Positions 1 to 8,520 of a stretch of DNA of 64,000 bases are shown one piece after another (position 1 is the stretch's first letter; the number at the start of each line of letters is the position of its first letter). The stretch spans positions 496,001 through 560,000 of the forward strand of contig JIAB01000001.1 in assembly GCA_000687975.1 (NCBI GenBank). Direction: 5' to 3'. The position numbers and the translations under genes were made by a program. The notes below the pieces were generated by a model, which was not told the origin of the DNA, did no database searches, and saw only the letters and a list, made by a program, of their open reading frames with translations. This DNA comes from Lachnospiraceae bacterium AC2031. Lineage in GTDB: Bacteria; Bacillota; Clostridia; Lachnospirales; Lachnospiraceae.

Positions 1-619
1 TCAGCAGTAGCCTAGTCATATCCACTTCTGCCGCCCGTATCATACATGGATCCTCGGTAATATCTGCCACAAATTTCATATTGGCTTTAACAGTCCATTC
101 ATACTGTTCCAATGTAATGTTTTCGAGAAGTCGTTTGAAGCTTATTTCACTTAGCTCTTCTTCTGACCTATTCTCCATAATCGACAAGGCAAAGAACTCA
201 TCTGACAGTTCCTTCAGATACTTTGTTTTATCATATGCCTTCTTCAAGTTTTTCTCAGTTTCCTCTGAGAGTCCTTCATCCTTTTCTGCCAGCTGTATAT
301 ATCCCATAGCTACCGTAAGTGGAGTCCTGAAATCATGAGAAATACCGGCAACCATATGTTTCACTGATTGCCGGTCCTTTTCAGACTGTTCCTTTAGCTC
401 TTGTCCTTCATCTACATACTGCTGCAGTTCCTTCGCTAAATCAATATAATCCTTGTCGAAGCTATCTACACTGAGCAGCCCATCCCTCTTTTCTGTCCGA
501 AGGTTGTGAATCTGTTCTGTAAAAGATAGGAGCTGTTTCTTATAAATTCTGATTCGAAATATCAATGCTATAACTATTATTAAAAGCACTGAAACTAAAA
601 TCCATAAAATATATTCCAT
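1..619 (-). CDS. sensor histidine kinase, 3' end cut by window edge
   Basis: Membrane sensor kinase that would autophosphorylate on His and pass phosphate to the response regulator at 2392-3093. The frame is open from an ATG at 619 to base 1. One N-terminal transmembrane helix (about residues 4-22) is followed by a coiled-coil linker and a dimerisation/phosphoacceptor helix with AGISHDFRTPLT, the phospho-accepting His near residue 95. There is almost no extracytoplasmic loop, the layout of intramembrane-sensing kinases that sense through a partner ABC transporter (known for peptide-resistance modules). The ATPase domain lies beyond the window. Gene order regulator-ATPase-permease-kinase supports one operon. 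Confidence 0.85.
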   Translation of the reverse strand, partial: MEYILWILVSVLLIIVIALIFRIRIYKKQLLSFTEQIHNLRTEKRDGLLSVDSFDKDYIDLAKELQQYVDEGQELKEQSEKDRQSVKHMVAGISHDFRTPLTVAMGYIQLAEKDEGLSEETEKNLKKAYDKTKYLKELSDEFFALSIMENRSEEELSEISFKRLLENITLEQYEWTVKANMKFVADITEDPCMIRAAEVDMTRLLL

Positions 620-631
620 AATTTCTTTTTT

Positions 632-1381
632 CTATGAAAACTTTTTCTTTTTTATTCCCTTATATACTACAATGTACCAGAAAACAAATTCTCCAAGGAA
701 TCCAAGCACTATATGTAATATAGCAGTTAAATCTATAGGCGACATGACTGAAAGCTCTAACTGATTAAAAACTACCATATATCCTATATGTAATGCCACT
801 TTATCAAGCCCTAACAGTGTAGCAATAGCCGCCATGGCAGGCATAAATGCTATATCAAAGATCATAAATCTACAATATGTAAGAATAACTCCTGATACAG
901 TTTTCTTAGCCGTCATCATTATCATTATACTTGAGACTACAATGTGTGTCATAACAACTGCAAAAAGGCCAAGTCTGATAAAAGGATGTGTAATACTTCC
1001 AACCCCATTTTTAATAGCCAGATATATATAGAACGCTGATACACATACTGTATAAATACCCGAGAAGAATACTCCATCTGAGAAAATCTTACTCATTATT
1101 ATATGAGATGGCTTGTTTCCTGCCATAACCTCATAATATCCAATCTTACCTTTATTAAATAACTGCCCTGAAATTCCTGCAGCTAAAGCCGGAAAGAAAT
1201 TATATACGAGAACGCACATTGTTCCAAGTGATTCGATCGACACATCCAGCGGTTTATCTATCATATCCCAGCAGAGAATAATCGGCATGAAAACAAACGA
1301 AAGTGGTAATAGAATCGCATACCAGAACAAATGTCCTGTATGACGAAATCTGTATAACTCAGCTCTTATTAGTCTATTCAT
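632..1381 (-). CDS. ABC transporter permease (ABC-2 / lantibiotic-immunity type)
   Basis: About 249 residues with six predicted hydrophobic segments and a basic C-terminal tail ending KKKKFS. It is the probable membrane partner of the ATPase encoded immediately upstream, whose stop codon it overlaps by 8 bases; the histidine kinase gene follows 12 bases downstream. I chose the ATG at 1381, because the alternative GTG nine bases upstream lies inside the likely Shine-Dalgarno (GGTAGGTGA). Size and topology fit EpiE/MutE-like or bacitracin-type immunity permeases. The substrate cannot be read from sequence; a peptide antibiotic is an inference from the two-component/ABC arrangement. Confidence 0.75.
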   Translation of the reverse strand: MNRLIRAELYRFRHTGHLFWYAILLPLSFVFMPIILCWDMIDKPLDVSIESLGTMCVLVYNFFPALAAGISGQLFNKGKIGYYEVMAGNKPSHIIMSKIFSDGVFFSGIYTVCVSAFYIYLAIKNGVGSITHPFIRLGLFAVVMTHIVVSSIMIMMTAKKTVSGVILTYCRFMIFDIAFMPAMAAIATLLGLDKVALHIGYMVVFNQLELSVMSPIDLTAILHIVLGFLGEFVFWYIVVYKGIKKKKFS

Positions 1382-2282
1382 TCTGATCACCTACCTTTCC
1401 GATATAATAATCTTCAAGGCTTTCACCTTCGACATTAAACTTGGTGATGATCAGATCATTTTGAGTTACTGTACTTGAAATACGTTCAAGTTCTTCAAGT
1501 TTCTCAAATATCATTATTTCATTTTCAGGACTCACCTTATAGTTTCTGATTCCAAGGTTATCCTCTAGAACGGTGCACGTTCTTCCAATATCATTTGTTC
1601 GAAGTCCGATAAATGTCTTCGTCTTTGCCAGAAGTTCCTCACGAGATAATTCTTCAATCAATTTTCCGTGATTAACTATTGCGTAGTCAGTACAGAGCTC
1701 TGATAATTCTTTTAAAATATGACTTGATATAAGAATGGTTATCTTCTCTTCTTCTGCAAGCTTTAGAAGCATATTTCTTACATCAATTATTCCCTCTGGA
1801 TCCAGTCCATTGATCGGTTCATCAAGAACCATAAATTCAGGCTTTGCAAGCAGTGACATAGCAATTCCGAGTCTCTGCCTCATTCCCAGAGAAAACTTGC
1901 CTACATTCTTTTTTCCTGTATCCTTCAGCCCAACAAAATCAAGGAGCATATCTATTCTTGAATCATCCGCGACTCCACGAATGTATCTGACATACTGCAT
2001 GTTTTCACGAGCAGTCATGCTTCGCTCCATATATGGTTCTTCGATAATAAAGCTCATTCTGCTCCTAGCCTTGTCCAGCTCAGTGGAACCGAAGAATCTC
2101 ATTTCTCCCGAATCCGGTTCAGAAAGCGCTGCCATCATCCTCATAATGGTAGTCTTACCAGCACCATTTGGTCCAATCAGTCCACAGATATGTCCCTTTT
2201 CTATCTTAAGCGAAAAGTTATCTACTGCGGTTTTCTTCCCGAAGGTTTTAGTAAGACCTTCGAGTTCCATAACATATTCCAT
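1374..2282 (-). CDS. ABC transporter ATP-binding protein (BcrA-like)
   Basis: Cytoplasmic ATPase subunit of the two-gene ABC exporter. Walker A GPNGAGKTT at about residues 37-45, signature SLGMRQR at about 131-137 and Walker B FMVLDEP at about 149-155 are all present, so it should hydrolyse ATP. The C-terminal 80 residues after the switch His (SSHILKEL) form the accessory domain typical of the bacitracin/lantibiotic immunity ATPases. The start has a good AAAGGA at 9 bases. It follows the response regulator by 109 bases that contain an inverted repeat, so it may have its own promoter. Confidence 0.85.
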   Translation of the reverse strand: MEYVMELEGLTKTFGKKTAVDNFSLKIEKGHICGLIGPNGAGKTTIMRMMAALSEPDSGEMRFFGSTELDKARSRMSFIIEEPYMERSMTARENMQYVRYIRGVADDSRIDMLLDFVGLKDTGKKNVGKFSLGMRQRLGIAMSLLAKPEFMVLDEPINGLDPEGIIDVRNMLLKLAEEEKITILISSHILKELSELCTDYAIVNHGKLIEELSREELLAKTKTFIGLRTNDIGRTCTVLEDNLGIRNYKVSPENEIMIFEKLEELERISSTVTQNDLIITKFNVEGESLEDYYIGKVGDQNE

Positions 2283-2306
2283 GTTCTATTCCTTTCTTAA
2301 TGAGAT

Positions 2307-2348
2307 AGTCTTATCATACGCACGATTTACTGTACTTATCGTAAGACT
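2307..2348. promoter_or_regulatory. imperfect inverted repeat upstream of the ABC genes
   Basis: Arms at 2307-2320 and 2335-2348 (AGTCTTATCATACG and its near complement) match at 11 of 14 positions with a 14-base centre. It lies just upstream of the ATPase start and downstream of the regulator stop, so it is a reasonable binding site for the neighbouring response regulator; that role is inferred. It has no T-run and does not look like a terminator. Confidence 0.35.
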
Positions 2349-2391
2349 AAACCCTTAAGAAAAACTTAAATCGTTTCTTAAGCTTTATAAA

Positions 2392-3093
2392 TTATTCAGC
2401 TAGTCGATATCCCATTCCCCAGATAGTCTCGATATATTCCTCTTCAGTATCTAAATCTTTAAGCTTATTCCTAAGATTACTTATATGAACCATGAGTGTA
2501 TTATCATCATATACGTATGTATCATCCCATATAGATTCATAGATATTCGTCTTTGAAAAAATCTTATTGGGATTCGTAAGGAATAGTTCCAATATAGCAT
2601 ATTCCTTAGATGTCAGCGTGACAATCTGTCCCTTTACTAGAACACGGGCAGCGTCCCTGTCCATTTCAATATTTTTATGTTTAATAACATCTTTTTTTAC
2701 AGAACCTGCAATTCCACTCAGATTTCCCGTTGTACGTCTGAGAACCGCCTCAATCCTGACTAAAACTTCATCCAAATCAAAAGGCTTAGTAATGTAATCA
2801 TCGGCTCCCATTCTCATAACATCTATCTTAGTTTGAATCATATCTTTTGCAGAAATAATGATTACTGGAATCTGCTTAGTCTCACGTACTTTTTGCAGCA
2901 CCTGATCACCACTTTTGAAAGGGAGCATAATATCCAAAAGAACAAGGGAAAAATCTTCCTCCTCAATCTTATTAATAGCCTCTATACCATTGTATGCTCT
3001 ATCTGTATCATAACCATTTCCTTTAAGATACTTATCTAAAATATCACCTATTTCATTATCATCCTCTACAATCAGTAGTCTTTCCGATGACAT
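2392..3093 (-). CDS. OmpR/PhoB-family response regulator
   Basis: 233 residues: receiver domain (about 5-115) with acidic pocket VEDD, phospho-acceptor Asp in LLDIMLPF (about residue 54), switch Thr/Ser region (IIISAKD) and Lys in YITKPFD; then a winged-helix DNA-binding domain (about 135-230) ending in the usual WGMGYRL motif. It should be phosphorylated by the kinase at the window's left edge and control the intervening ABC genes. Start ATG has TGGAGGA nine bases upstream. Confidence 0.92.
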   Translation of the reverse strand: MSSERLLIVEDDNEIGDILDKYLKGNGYDTDRAYNGIEAINKIEEEDFSLVLLDIMLPFKSGDQVLQKVRETKQIPVIIISAKDMIQTKIDVMRMGADDYITKPFDLDEVLVRIEAVLRRTTGNLSGIAGSVKKDVIKHKNIEMDRDAARVLVKGQIVTLTSKEYAILELFLTNPNKIFSKTNIYESIWDDTYVYDDNTLMVHISNLRNKLKDLDTEEEYIETIWGMGYRLAE

Positions 3094-3151
3094 ATATTAT
3101 TCCTCCAGCATTTTTACTTTTTTAGTTTGCATATACAGTAAGATTAAACAT

Positions 3152-3490
3152 TTACTCTTTCACTCTCTGACCACCAAAAGCATGTATAGAGCGTGTTCCA
3201 GCTTTTACTCTTCCACCTTGTACACTTCCTTGGGGAATAAATAATTCATCACCTGCGTGTAATATATATTCTGCTCCATCAATAGTAACGATATATTCTC
3301 CCTCAACGCAAAGCATCCATTCATCATAATCATGACTATGTTCTTTAGAAATTCTATCGGCCTTATATATCCAAAAAGCCATTTGACTTCCATCGTTAGC
3401 AGTATAATAATACCCCTCAATATCAGGTGTGTTTTGCTGAGAAGCTGGAATCTTATTCTTCTCATTAAACATAAACTCTGGAAAATTCAT
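3152..3490 (-). CDS. single-domain cupin protein
   Basis: Small (112 residues) beta-barrel cupin of unknown substrate. The two cupin motifs are visible: HSHDYDEWMLCVEG, with metal-ligand type His/Glu residues, and GDELFIPQGSVQGG. I moved the start to the ATG at 3490 because AAGGTGGAGG sits 8-10 bases upstream; the longer reading begins with a GTG inside that Shine-Dalgarno. Such proteins often bind small ligands or metals. Nothing nearby fixes the function. Separated by a 58-base gap from the response regulator downstream. Confidence 0.75.
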   Translation of the reverse strand: MNFPEFMFNEKNKIPASQQNTPDIEGYYYTANDGSQMAFWIYKADRISKEHSHDYDEWMLCVEGEYIVTIDGAEYILHAGDELFIPQGSVQGGRVKAGTRSIHAFGGQRVKE

Positions 3491-3568
3491 TATATCATCC
3501 TCCACCTTTATTTTGTATCAATGTTCTAAGTCTATCGTATTTCCAATAAAACTTTCCTAATCGTAGAT

Positions 3569-3880
3569 TTAAAATTTTGCATATACATTTTTATGAAGTG
3601 AACACCCTGGATTAAACTCATGTGAACACTTTTTACACTTAGTAAGACATGAATATTCTTTATAACTGTATAGTCTTCCACAAGAACCACACATCACCGT
3701 GTTTTCTTCTTCAAAATCTACCGGCTCAAATGTATGATCTTCTAACTCGTCGTGACATCTATAACAAGCATAAAATTTCAAACACCTTGCGCATTTATTA
3801 GCAATTACATCTAGGGGGCTATGATAATGAATACATCTGCCTTCCTTATCAGTCTCAACACCATATATTTTTCTAGTCAT
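3569..3880 (-). CDS. CHY-type zinc finger protein
   Basis: 103 residues, strongly Cys/His rich: CIHYHS, CARCLKFYACYRCHDE, MCGSCGRL, CLTKCKKCSHEFNPGCSLH. The spacing matches the CHY zinc-finger family, which binds several zinc ions; bacterial members are small stand-alone proteins of unknown function. Start ATG is preceded by GGAAGGG. It sits between a cupin and an orphan gene, with no operon partner that informs its role. Confidence 0.8.
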   Translation of the reverse strand: MTRKIYGVETDKEGRCIHYHSPLDVIANKCARCLKFYACYRCHDELEDHTFEPVDFEEENTVMCGSCGRLYSYKEYSCLTKCKKCSHEFNPGCSLHKNVYAKF

Positions 3881-3908
3881 ACAGCGTACCCTTCCCTGTT
3901 TCTGTTAC

Positions 3909-4400
3909 TTAAGTATTTATTGTCTTTCCAGTTAGTAAATCAATCTTCATATCTTCCCATCCTCCAGGAGGATCCATCTCGCAAGAAATATACATGATAT
4001 GTCCTTCTATTCCATTACATACAATTCCATCGACTGCGATATTATCACTCTTCCAAACAAATCTAGCATCAATATCAATAGCGATAATATTCTCACATCC
4101 AAGTATATAAATATAGTCTTGATTATTAACAAAGTAGCCAAAATAGCCATCTACAGAAATATTATTGAAAGTAAAATCCTTCAGATCAATAACATATACA
4201 CCTTCGTAATAATTTCCGATATATAAATACTCTCCAACGATAATCGAATCCACGAAAAAATCACCGATAAGCAAATTTATCTCTACGGATAAAAAAGGCA
4301 TGTTATCTTTATAAACATAGAAGATTTTTCCGGTTCCGATACCGATTCTTTTAACATTTTCAAACTCACAATTATATTCATTATTTACTTTATAATTCAT
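3909..4400 (-). CDS. hypothetical beta-rich protein
   Basis: 163 residues. I do not recognise the family. Repeated patterns of short beta strands (for example GEYLYIGNYYEGVYVIDL, DYIYILGCENIIAIDID) look like two to four blades of a propeller fold, so it may be a fragment of, or a small, propeller-like protein. No signal peptide or membrane segment. The start at 4400 (ATG) has only a weak upstream purine stretch; a TTG lies two codons earlier. It follows the next orphan gene upstream by 17 bases, probably co-transcribed. Confidence 0.55.
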   Translation of the reverse strand: MNYKVNNEYNCEFENVKRIGIGTGKIFYVYKDNMPFLSVEINLLIGDFFVDSIIVGEYLYIGNYYEGVYVIDLKDFTFNNISVDGYFGYFVNNQDYIYILGCENIIAIDIDARFVWKSDNIAVDGIVCNGIEGHIMYISCEMDPPGGWEDMKIDLLTGKTINT

Positions 4401-4417
4401 AACCAATCGTTCTCAAA

Positions 4418-4765
4418 TCATAAATAATCATTTACATACTGATCCCGTATATATTCTGCTGCTTCTCTTCTACTACTAAACTCCTCATACTTTGGATAGC
4501 CAGGCATATTATTTGTAGAATACGTCAGATGATATATTCTCCATAAGTCCCCTACCAGAAACAATACATCATCATTTGAATCGCATTTTGCAACAGAATA
4601 AATATTTTGATCAACTAGATTATCATTTTTACCAAGTTCTTTTTTCAGTTCATTTACATGTGTTTTATTAGTAAATGGAATCATATGCCAATTAAACTCT
4701 TCTCCATACTCTTCGTAAAAAAGATTCATTATTTCTTCGATTGTCATATAATCTGTAATTATCAT
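4418..4765 (-). CDS. hypothetical small acidic protein
   Basis: 115 residues, acidic and soluble, not recognised. Aromatic-rich patches (GDLWRIYHLTYSTNN, YPKYEEF) and a C-terminal helix (SRREAAEYIRDQYVND) resemble small immunity or SMI1/SUKH-like single-domain proteins, but I see no diagnostic motif. Shine-Dalgarno GAGGGA precedes the ATG. It sits in an accessory stretch of orphan genes. Confidence 0.5.
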   Translation of the reverse strand: MIITDYMTIEEIMNLFYEEYGEEFNWHMIPFTNKTHVNELKKELGKNDNLVDQNIYSVAKCDSNDDVLFLVGDLWRIYHLTYSTNNMPGYPKYEEFSSRREAAEYIRDQYVNDYL

Positions 4766-4814
4766 ACGTCATTCCCTCATAGAACCTAATCTATATCAAA
4801 ACTCTCTGTTTATC

Positions 4815-5387
4815 TTATAAATCTAAATACATAATAAACTGAATTTCGTCTCTCGAGTCCGGCTGCGAATAATATGCATACATATCCACTTTGGATAGTA
4901 CAGCCCCTTGTTTTTTGTAGAATTTACAAGCTGTAACATTTATATTTTGAGTTTCAATAAGCATTTGACTATAACCATCTTCAATAGAACCTTTTTTACA
5001 TAGATCAAATAGTTTTTGTCCTATTCCCTGATGCTTATATTTATCCTCAACTCTAATATCCCACAAAACACAGGCATCTTTTCTACCCGATAGCATATAT
5101 AAGTTTTCTGTCGGACCGGCAACAGTTGCCGCGCCAACAGGCTTATCATCATCAAATGCCATATAGAATCTCCATGTGGATATATCAAATGTCTTCTCAT
5201 ATTCTTTGGCAATTTCATACTTGCTGTAATCCTTTATACATGCGTCAACAGGAACTTCTTCAAAATGAAATCCGCTTAGTCCACTGTCAAGTCTTTTCAA
5301 TTTGTATATTGAATGAACTTCAACATTCATTGAAACCTGGTCGTATAAATCAAAATATGTTTTGTCTACTTCTTTAACTGTAATCAT
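4815..5387 (-). CDS. GNAT N-acetyltransferase, SatA/streptothricin-acetyltransferase-like
   Basis: 190 residues. The GNAT acetyl-CoA site (V/I-x-x-x-x-Q/R-G-x-G/A) is seen as KYKHQGIGQKLFDL in the C-terminal half, with LWDIRVE before it and LIETQNINVTACKFY after it. That combination (WDIRV, ETQNINV..A..FY, AYY) is characteristic of the streptothricin acetyltransferase branch. The true substrate is unknown and intrinsic resistance is only a possibility. Start moved to ATG 5387, which has TAGGAAGAAAG upstream; a TTG seven codons earlier lies before the Shine-Dalgarno. Confidence 0.75.
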   Translation of the reverse strand: MITVKEVDKTYFDLYDQVSMNVEVHSIYKLKRLDSGLSGFHFEEVPVDACIKDYSKYEIAKEYEKTFDISTWRFYMAFDDDKPVGAATVAGPTENLYMLSGRKDACVLWDIRVEDKYKHQGIGQKLFDLCKKGSIEDGYSQMLIETQNINVTACKFYKKQGAVLSKVDMYAYYSQPDSRDEIQFIMYLDL

Positions 5388-5441
5388 TTCTTTCTTCCTA
5401 TGTATCAATACCTGCTAAATTTCTTAAAATACTTCATAATT

Positions 5442-5580
5442 TTAGTCTCTCTCCAACATTACGATATATTCCGATGTTCCTTCTTCATGCTGTTTCTTTC
5501 CATTGAGCTTAAAGCCATGTGACTCAAAAAACGAATTGCATCTTCGTTCTTCTCCAGAGTCCATACAATCTGTTCAACAC
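5442..5580 (-). pseudogene. remnant of a GNAT acetyltransferase C-terminus
   Basis: Only the last 45 or so codons of a GNAT-like gene remain. Conceptual translation gives VEQIVWTLEKNEDAIRF, then, after adding one T to a run of six T's near 5537, FESHGFKLNGKKQHEE up to a TAA at 5442-5444. This is the typical alpha4-beta7 end of small GNATs (N..A..FYE..GF). No acetyl-CoA motif or start is left. Frameshift and 5' loss mark it as a pseudogene; it directly abuts the HAD remnant. Confidence 0.6.
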
Positions 5581-5585
5581 TTTTT

Positions 5586-5816
5586 TTATAATCGTAAAAT
5601 ATAATTTTCTAGTTCATCCCATTTATTTATTGTAAGAATGTCATCTTTAGACTCGTATTCCGAATTTGTTGCACCTATATACCACACTGGAAATATTCCC
5701 GAATTCTTTGCTCCTAATATATCGCATTCATATTGATCACCGACATACCATACTTCATCGGATGTCAGCTCTGCTTTTTCTAATTAATCAAACAGAATCA
5801 TTTTAGGTTTAATCAT
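5586..5816 (-). pseudogene. internally deleted HAD-family hydrolase
   Basis: Begins with ATG at 5816 and a GGGGG Shine-Dalgarno, reads MIKPKMILFD and then hits TAA exactly where the HAD motif I DxD loop should continue. The same frame then gives LEKAELTSDEVWYVGDQYEC, the motif IV region of HAD phosphatases (YVGDQ..D..GA...G), and ends YILRL at 5586. About 120-150 residues of the cap and core are therefore missing between motif I and motif IV. Decay by internal deletion is the simplest reading; function is lost. Confidence 0.65.
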
Positions 5817-5870
5817 AATTCCCCCAACTTAAAGTCTTATCCTGTCGAACTTCATTTCTTTAGTGATGTC

Positions 5871-6404
5871 TTATCTAATAAAGAAATAAAAAAGACAAGC
5901 AACAATAATTACAATAAAGCAAATAAAAATCAGGAAATTTCTTATCATATCTTTTCCAGTTGCCTTATCATGAATATACTTTGTAACACTTACACCTGGA
6001 TTCGAAGGATCATAATATATCGACGTATTGTTTTTATTCCAAAATGCTCCCGAATCTTCTCCATATACCTGCCACACTCTTCCATTTACTTCATATTCAT
6101 ACAATATGTAATCATAATACTTATAGTTCCCACGATTTTTATGAACGTGTCTTCTAGGATCATTTTTCCTCACCCATTCATGCTTCAATACTTTAGCATT
6201 GGTCTTCACCGTCATATTCCGTTGAATCGTCTCATAATCATATGTCGTAGTTTTTTCTAGAAATTCTGAACCAATGCCGGATTTAGTTTTTTTGCTCCTT
6301 AGTATTCCAACTATGATTCTAAGTATTATTAGTATCAAAATACCTATCATCACAAAATTTTCTGGTTCCATTTCAATACTAGACATCACCATACCCAAAA
6401 GCAT
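5871..6404 (-). CDS. DUF3592-like membrane protein
   Basis: About 177 residues: N-terminal membrane helix (about 10-35), a central extracytoplasmic or cytosolic beta domain with YYDYILYEYEVNGRVW and YYDPSNPGVS, and a C-terminal membrane helix (about 155-175). The YEYEVNG...YDP.NP..S pattern is typical of DUF3592. Function unknown. I place the start at ATG 6404, preceded by TTGGAGGG; an ATG six codons upstream lacks a site. A second DUF3592-like protein lies at 45606-46040. Confidence 0.65.
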   Translation of the reverse strand: MLLGMVMSSIEMEPENFVMIGILILIILRIIVGILRSKKTKSGIGSEFLEKTTTYDYETIQRNMTVKTNAKVLKHEWVRKNDPRRHVHKNRGNYKYYDYILYEYEVNGRVWQVYGEDSGAFWNKNNTSIYYDPSNPGVSVTKYIHDKATGKDMIRNFLIFICFIVIIVACLFYFFIR

Positions 6405-6480
6405 ATTCCCTCCAATTCGCATTCACCATATAACCTGAAAGCTACTCTCCTATCAGTCCATAGAATATAAACTGTATAGA

Positions 6481-6644
6481 CCTTTTTAATATACCATATC
6501 TTTAATACTCTGAACAGAAACTAAAAGCATTCACGTTTTCAGACGTTTTATCCTGAAAACGAGAATGCTTTCTTTTTCATGTAATACTATTCAGTTATTA
6601 ACCGGAGACACTTGTATTTATATAACTCAATTCTTTCTGGAACC
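6481..6644. repeat. intergenic repeat, copy 1
   Basis: About 164 bases that align nearly end to end with 8760-8934: both start CTTTTTAATAT, share TCTGAACAGAAAC, carry the same long hairpin, then AGTTATTAA and end TTCTGRAACC. The copy runs into the last codons of the membrane protein gene at 6627, so that C-terminus is repeat-derived. It delivers a terminator to the neighbouring gene. Confidence 0.7.
6526..6569. terminator. bidirectional intrinsic terminator (in repeat copy 1)
   Basis: Arms 6526-6542 and 6553-6569 (AGCATTCACGTTTTCAG and near complement) with a ten-base loop. On the minus strand it is followed by TTTTAGTTT and ends the gene at 6627; on the plus strand by TTTCTTTTT. Confidence 0.8.
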
Positions 6645-7241
6645 GAAATGAAGAAATGATAGTATTCCTATAGGCAGAAAATATACACACCACGCAACAA
6701 GAGCGAGCCTTCCGCCGATTCCATCACCGTTAGAAGACATTTTTGCAAACATTCCAGTAATCGGCATAAATGTGCAGCTGAAGTAGAACAATCCATGTAT
6801 CATCATCAATGCTTTGAGCCACTTATCCTTTTTATTCTTCGGCTTCATCGAAAGTCCTGTGAAAAAGGTAGAAAGTGCCATTACACCGTAGCCAAGCAGA
6901 TCAAAGTTGAAGATAAGACCAAACTTGCCGAATTCTAATAAGTTGGTTGCCTGTTCATTCAGCTGTTCGTTATTTACCGTAGTCAGCTGTGTAAAATATA
7001 CAAGCATAATAAACGTACTGTACACAGCCGCAAGAAGCAAACCTATATTCGCAGCAACCTTGCGGTCACTTTCACACTCGTTTTGCAGACCTGCCGTCAT
7101 CATGATAAACCCTATCGGTAAGATAAGGCAGACAAAATAGTAGCCCATAGGAATGTTAATTATCAGAAATAATGCGAACAGAAATACTGTCACTGTTATG
7201 ATTGCTGAGCCTACTTTAGAAACACCTTTGTTCAAATCCAT
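6627..7241 (-). CDS. hypothetical six-helix membrane protein
   Basis: 204 residues with about six hydrophobic segments, short loops and a polar loop around residues 90-105 (TTVNNEQLNEQATN). I do not recognise the family; the general layout is similar to DUF998-like or sensor-type small membrane proteins. Start ATG has TAGGAGTG ten bases upstream. It is monocistronic: a terminator precedes it (7274-7306) and another follows (6526-6569). Confidence 0.6.
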   Translation of the reverse strand: MDLNKGVSKVGSAIITVTVFLFALFLIINIPMGYYFVCLILPIGFIMMTAGLQNECESDRKVAANIGLLLAAVYSTFIMLVYFTQLTTVNNEQLNEQATNLLEFGKFGLIFNFDLLGYGVMALSTFFTGLSMKPKNKKDKWLKALMMIHGLFYFSCTFMPITGMFAKMSSNGDGIGGRLALVAWCVYFLPIGILSFLHFGSRKN

Positions 7242-7273
7242 TTAATATCACTCCTATAAATTTCAAATTAAAA

Positions 7274-7306
7274 AGTGTGCCAATGACTTATTTCATTTGA
7301 CACACT
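7274..7306 (-). terminator. intrinsic terminator after gene 7390-8004
   Basis: On the minus strand, arms AGTGTGTCAAATGA and TCATTGGCACACT with a six-base loop are followed by TTTTTAATTT. One T:G and one mismatch only. Confidence 0.75.
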
Positions 7307-7389
7307 CATTATATAAATTCCATATTTTCTTTTGTAGTGAGAAAAGATATGTTTTGATATGACTTAAGTCACATTATTTTCGTCCCAAT

Positions 7390-8004
7390 TTACCTAAGAT
7401 CCAAAAGCTGTTTATACTCATAATCCGGATTCTTTTCAAAAAACATTTTTTCTTTGCACTCAGAAATATCGCAATTGATAATATTGTAAACATGCCATCC
7501 ATAATACCAATGTGAATTATCCGGATCTACATATCTATTATTATAGATTATTCTTCCATATTGGTTATTCTCAAGAATAAAGGCTGTTTCATTAAGTCTG
7601 TTTTTGTGATAAAAAAGGGATTTCTCATCATTAAATGCTTCATTATGTCCTGTACGTTTTGTCGGACACCATGCAACATTTTCATCACAAAACATTATTC
7701 TATACTTTTCTTCATACTTGAAAACTCTGATAAACGGTATCAGCTTATTAAAGCTGGCATATGGATCTTTAATTCCTTCTGTAAATAAACTTTCTCCATA
7801 TTGTTTGTATTGTTCTCTATATATATTTGCAGAAGAAACTTTCTCTTTATCATATCGAAGACTAAGGAATTGTACAAACACTTCACATTCCTCGATTTTA
7901 CTGCAATCAATACCTCGAAATAAATCATCACTTCTCAATCGTGCATATTCCGAAGATCTTTCTTGTTTTTCATAATATGTACTCAGTGACTGTATAAAAA
8001 GCAT
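7390..8004 (-). CDS. hypothetical protein translationally coupled to P-loop kinase
   Basis: 204 residues, no recognised domain, no signal peptide or membrane helix. The C-terminal half is rich in Tyr/Trp/Asn (SHWYYGWHVYN) and Cys. The ATG shares one base with the stop of the kinase gene upstream (TGATG), so the two should be co-translated. I reject the TTG one codon earlier as start. Function unknown; pairing with the kinase is the only clue. Confidence 0.55.
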   Translation of the reverse strand: MLFIQSLSTYYEKQERSSEYARLRSDDLFRGIDCSKIEECEVFVQFLSLRYDKEKVSSANIYREQYKQYGESLFTEGIKDPYASFNKLIPFIRVFKYEEKYRIMFCDENVAWCPTKRTGHNEAFNDEKSLFYHKNRLNETAFILENNQYGRIIYNNRYVDPDNSHWYYGWHVYNIINCDISECKEKMFFEKNPDYEYKQLLDLR

Positions 8005-8492
8005 CAAAACTCACTTTCTGCAAACGCATTTGCCTCTTCCCTGGAATGAAACACAATAATATCCTTATCCGAATACTTATTAAATAATTCCATCAAGACA
8101 GGCTTGTTCTCTGTCTCATAATCCTTCACAAGTTTTACTAGTTCCGGATCCAGTTTATTATCTGTCCACGGAATATCTTTTCTTTCCTTGCCAATTCGAT
8201 CTATAATCCCTTTCATGCATACTTCTTCACCATAATCTAAAAAGAATACAGTATCGCATGCAGCAATTCGTTTTTCATAAGTCCTACTGTAATCACCATC
8301 TATAATCCAGCTATCCCGGTTAACAAGATCATCCAGCTTTCTATCAAATTCGTCTCTTGAAATATGTGTTCTATCCTTTTTCCACCAGATATTATCCAAA
8401 TGAAAAAGTGGCAATTTCGTTATATTATGAAGTTGTACGGCAAATGTACTCTTTCCACTACCTGAGCAGCCAAGAACAACTATCTTTTTCAT
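8004..8492 (-). CDS. P-loop AAA/adenylate-kinase-like protein (topology-modulation type)
   Basis: 162 residues. Walker A GCSGSGKST at residues 7-15 follows MKKIVVL, then LPLFHLDNIWW and WIIDGDYSRTYEKR, the hallmark of the small nucleoside-kinase-like family often called DNA topology modulation protein FlaR. Real substrate unknown. Start at ATG 8492 has AAGGAGATAGA directly upstream; a longer reading from 8543 would run through the hairpin array and is unlikely. Translationally coupled to the gene at 7390. Confidence 0.75.
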   Translation of the reverse strand: MKKIVVLGCSGSGKSTFAVQLHNITKLPLFHLDNIWWKKDRTHISRDEFDRKLDDLVNRDSWIIDGDYSRTYEKRIAACDTVFFLDYGEEVCMKGIIDRIGKERKDIPWTDNKLDPELVKLVKDYETENKPVLMELFNKYSDKDIIVFHSREEANAFAESEF

Positions 8493-8520
8493 TCTATCTC
8501 CTTGATTAATTTCTAACCTG

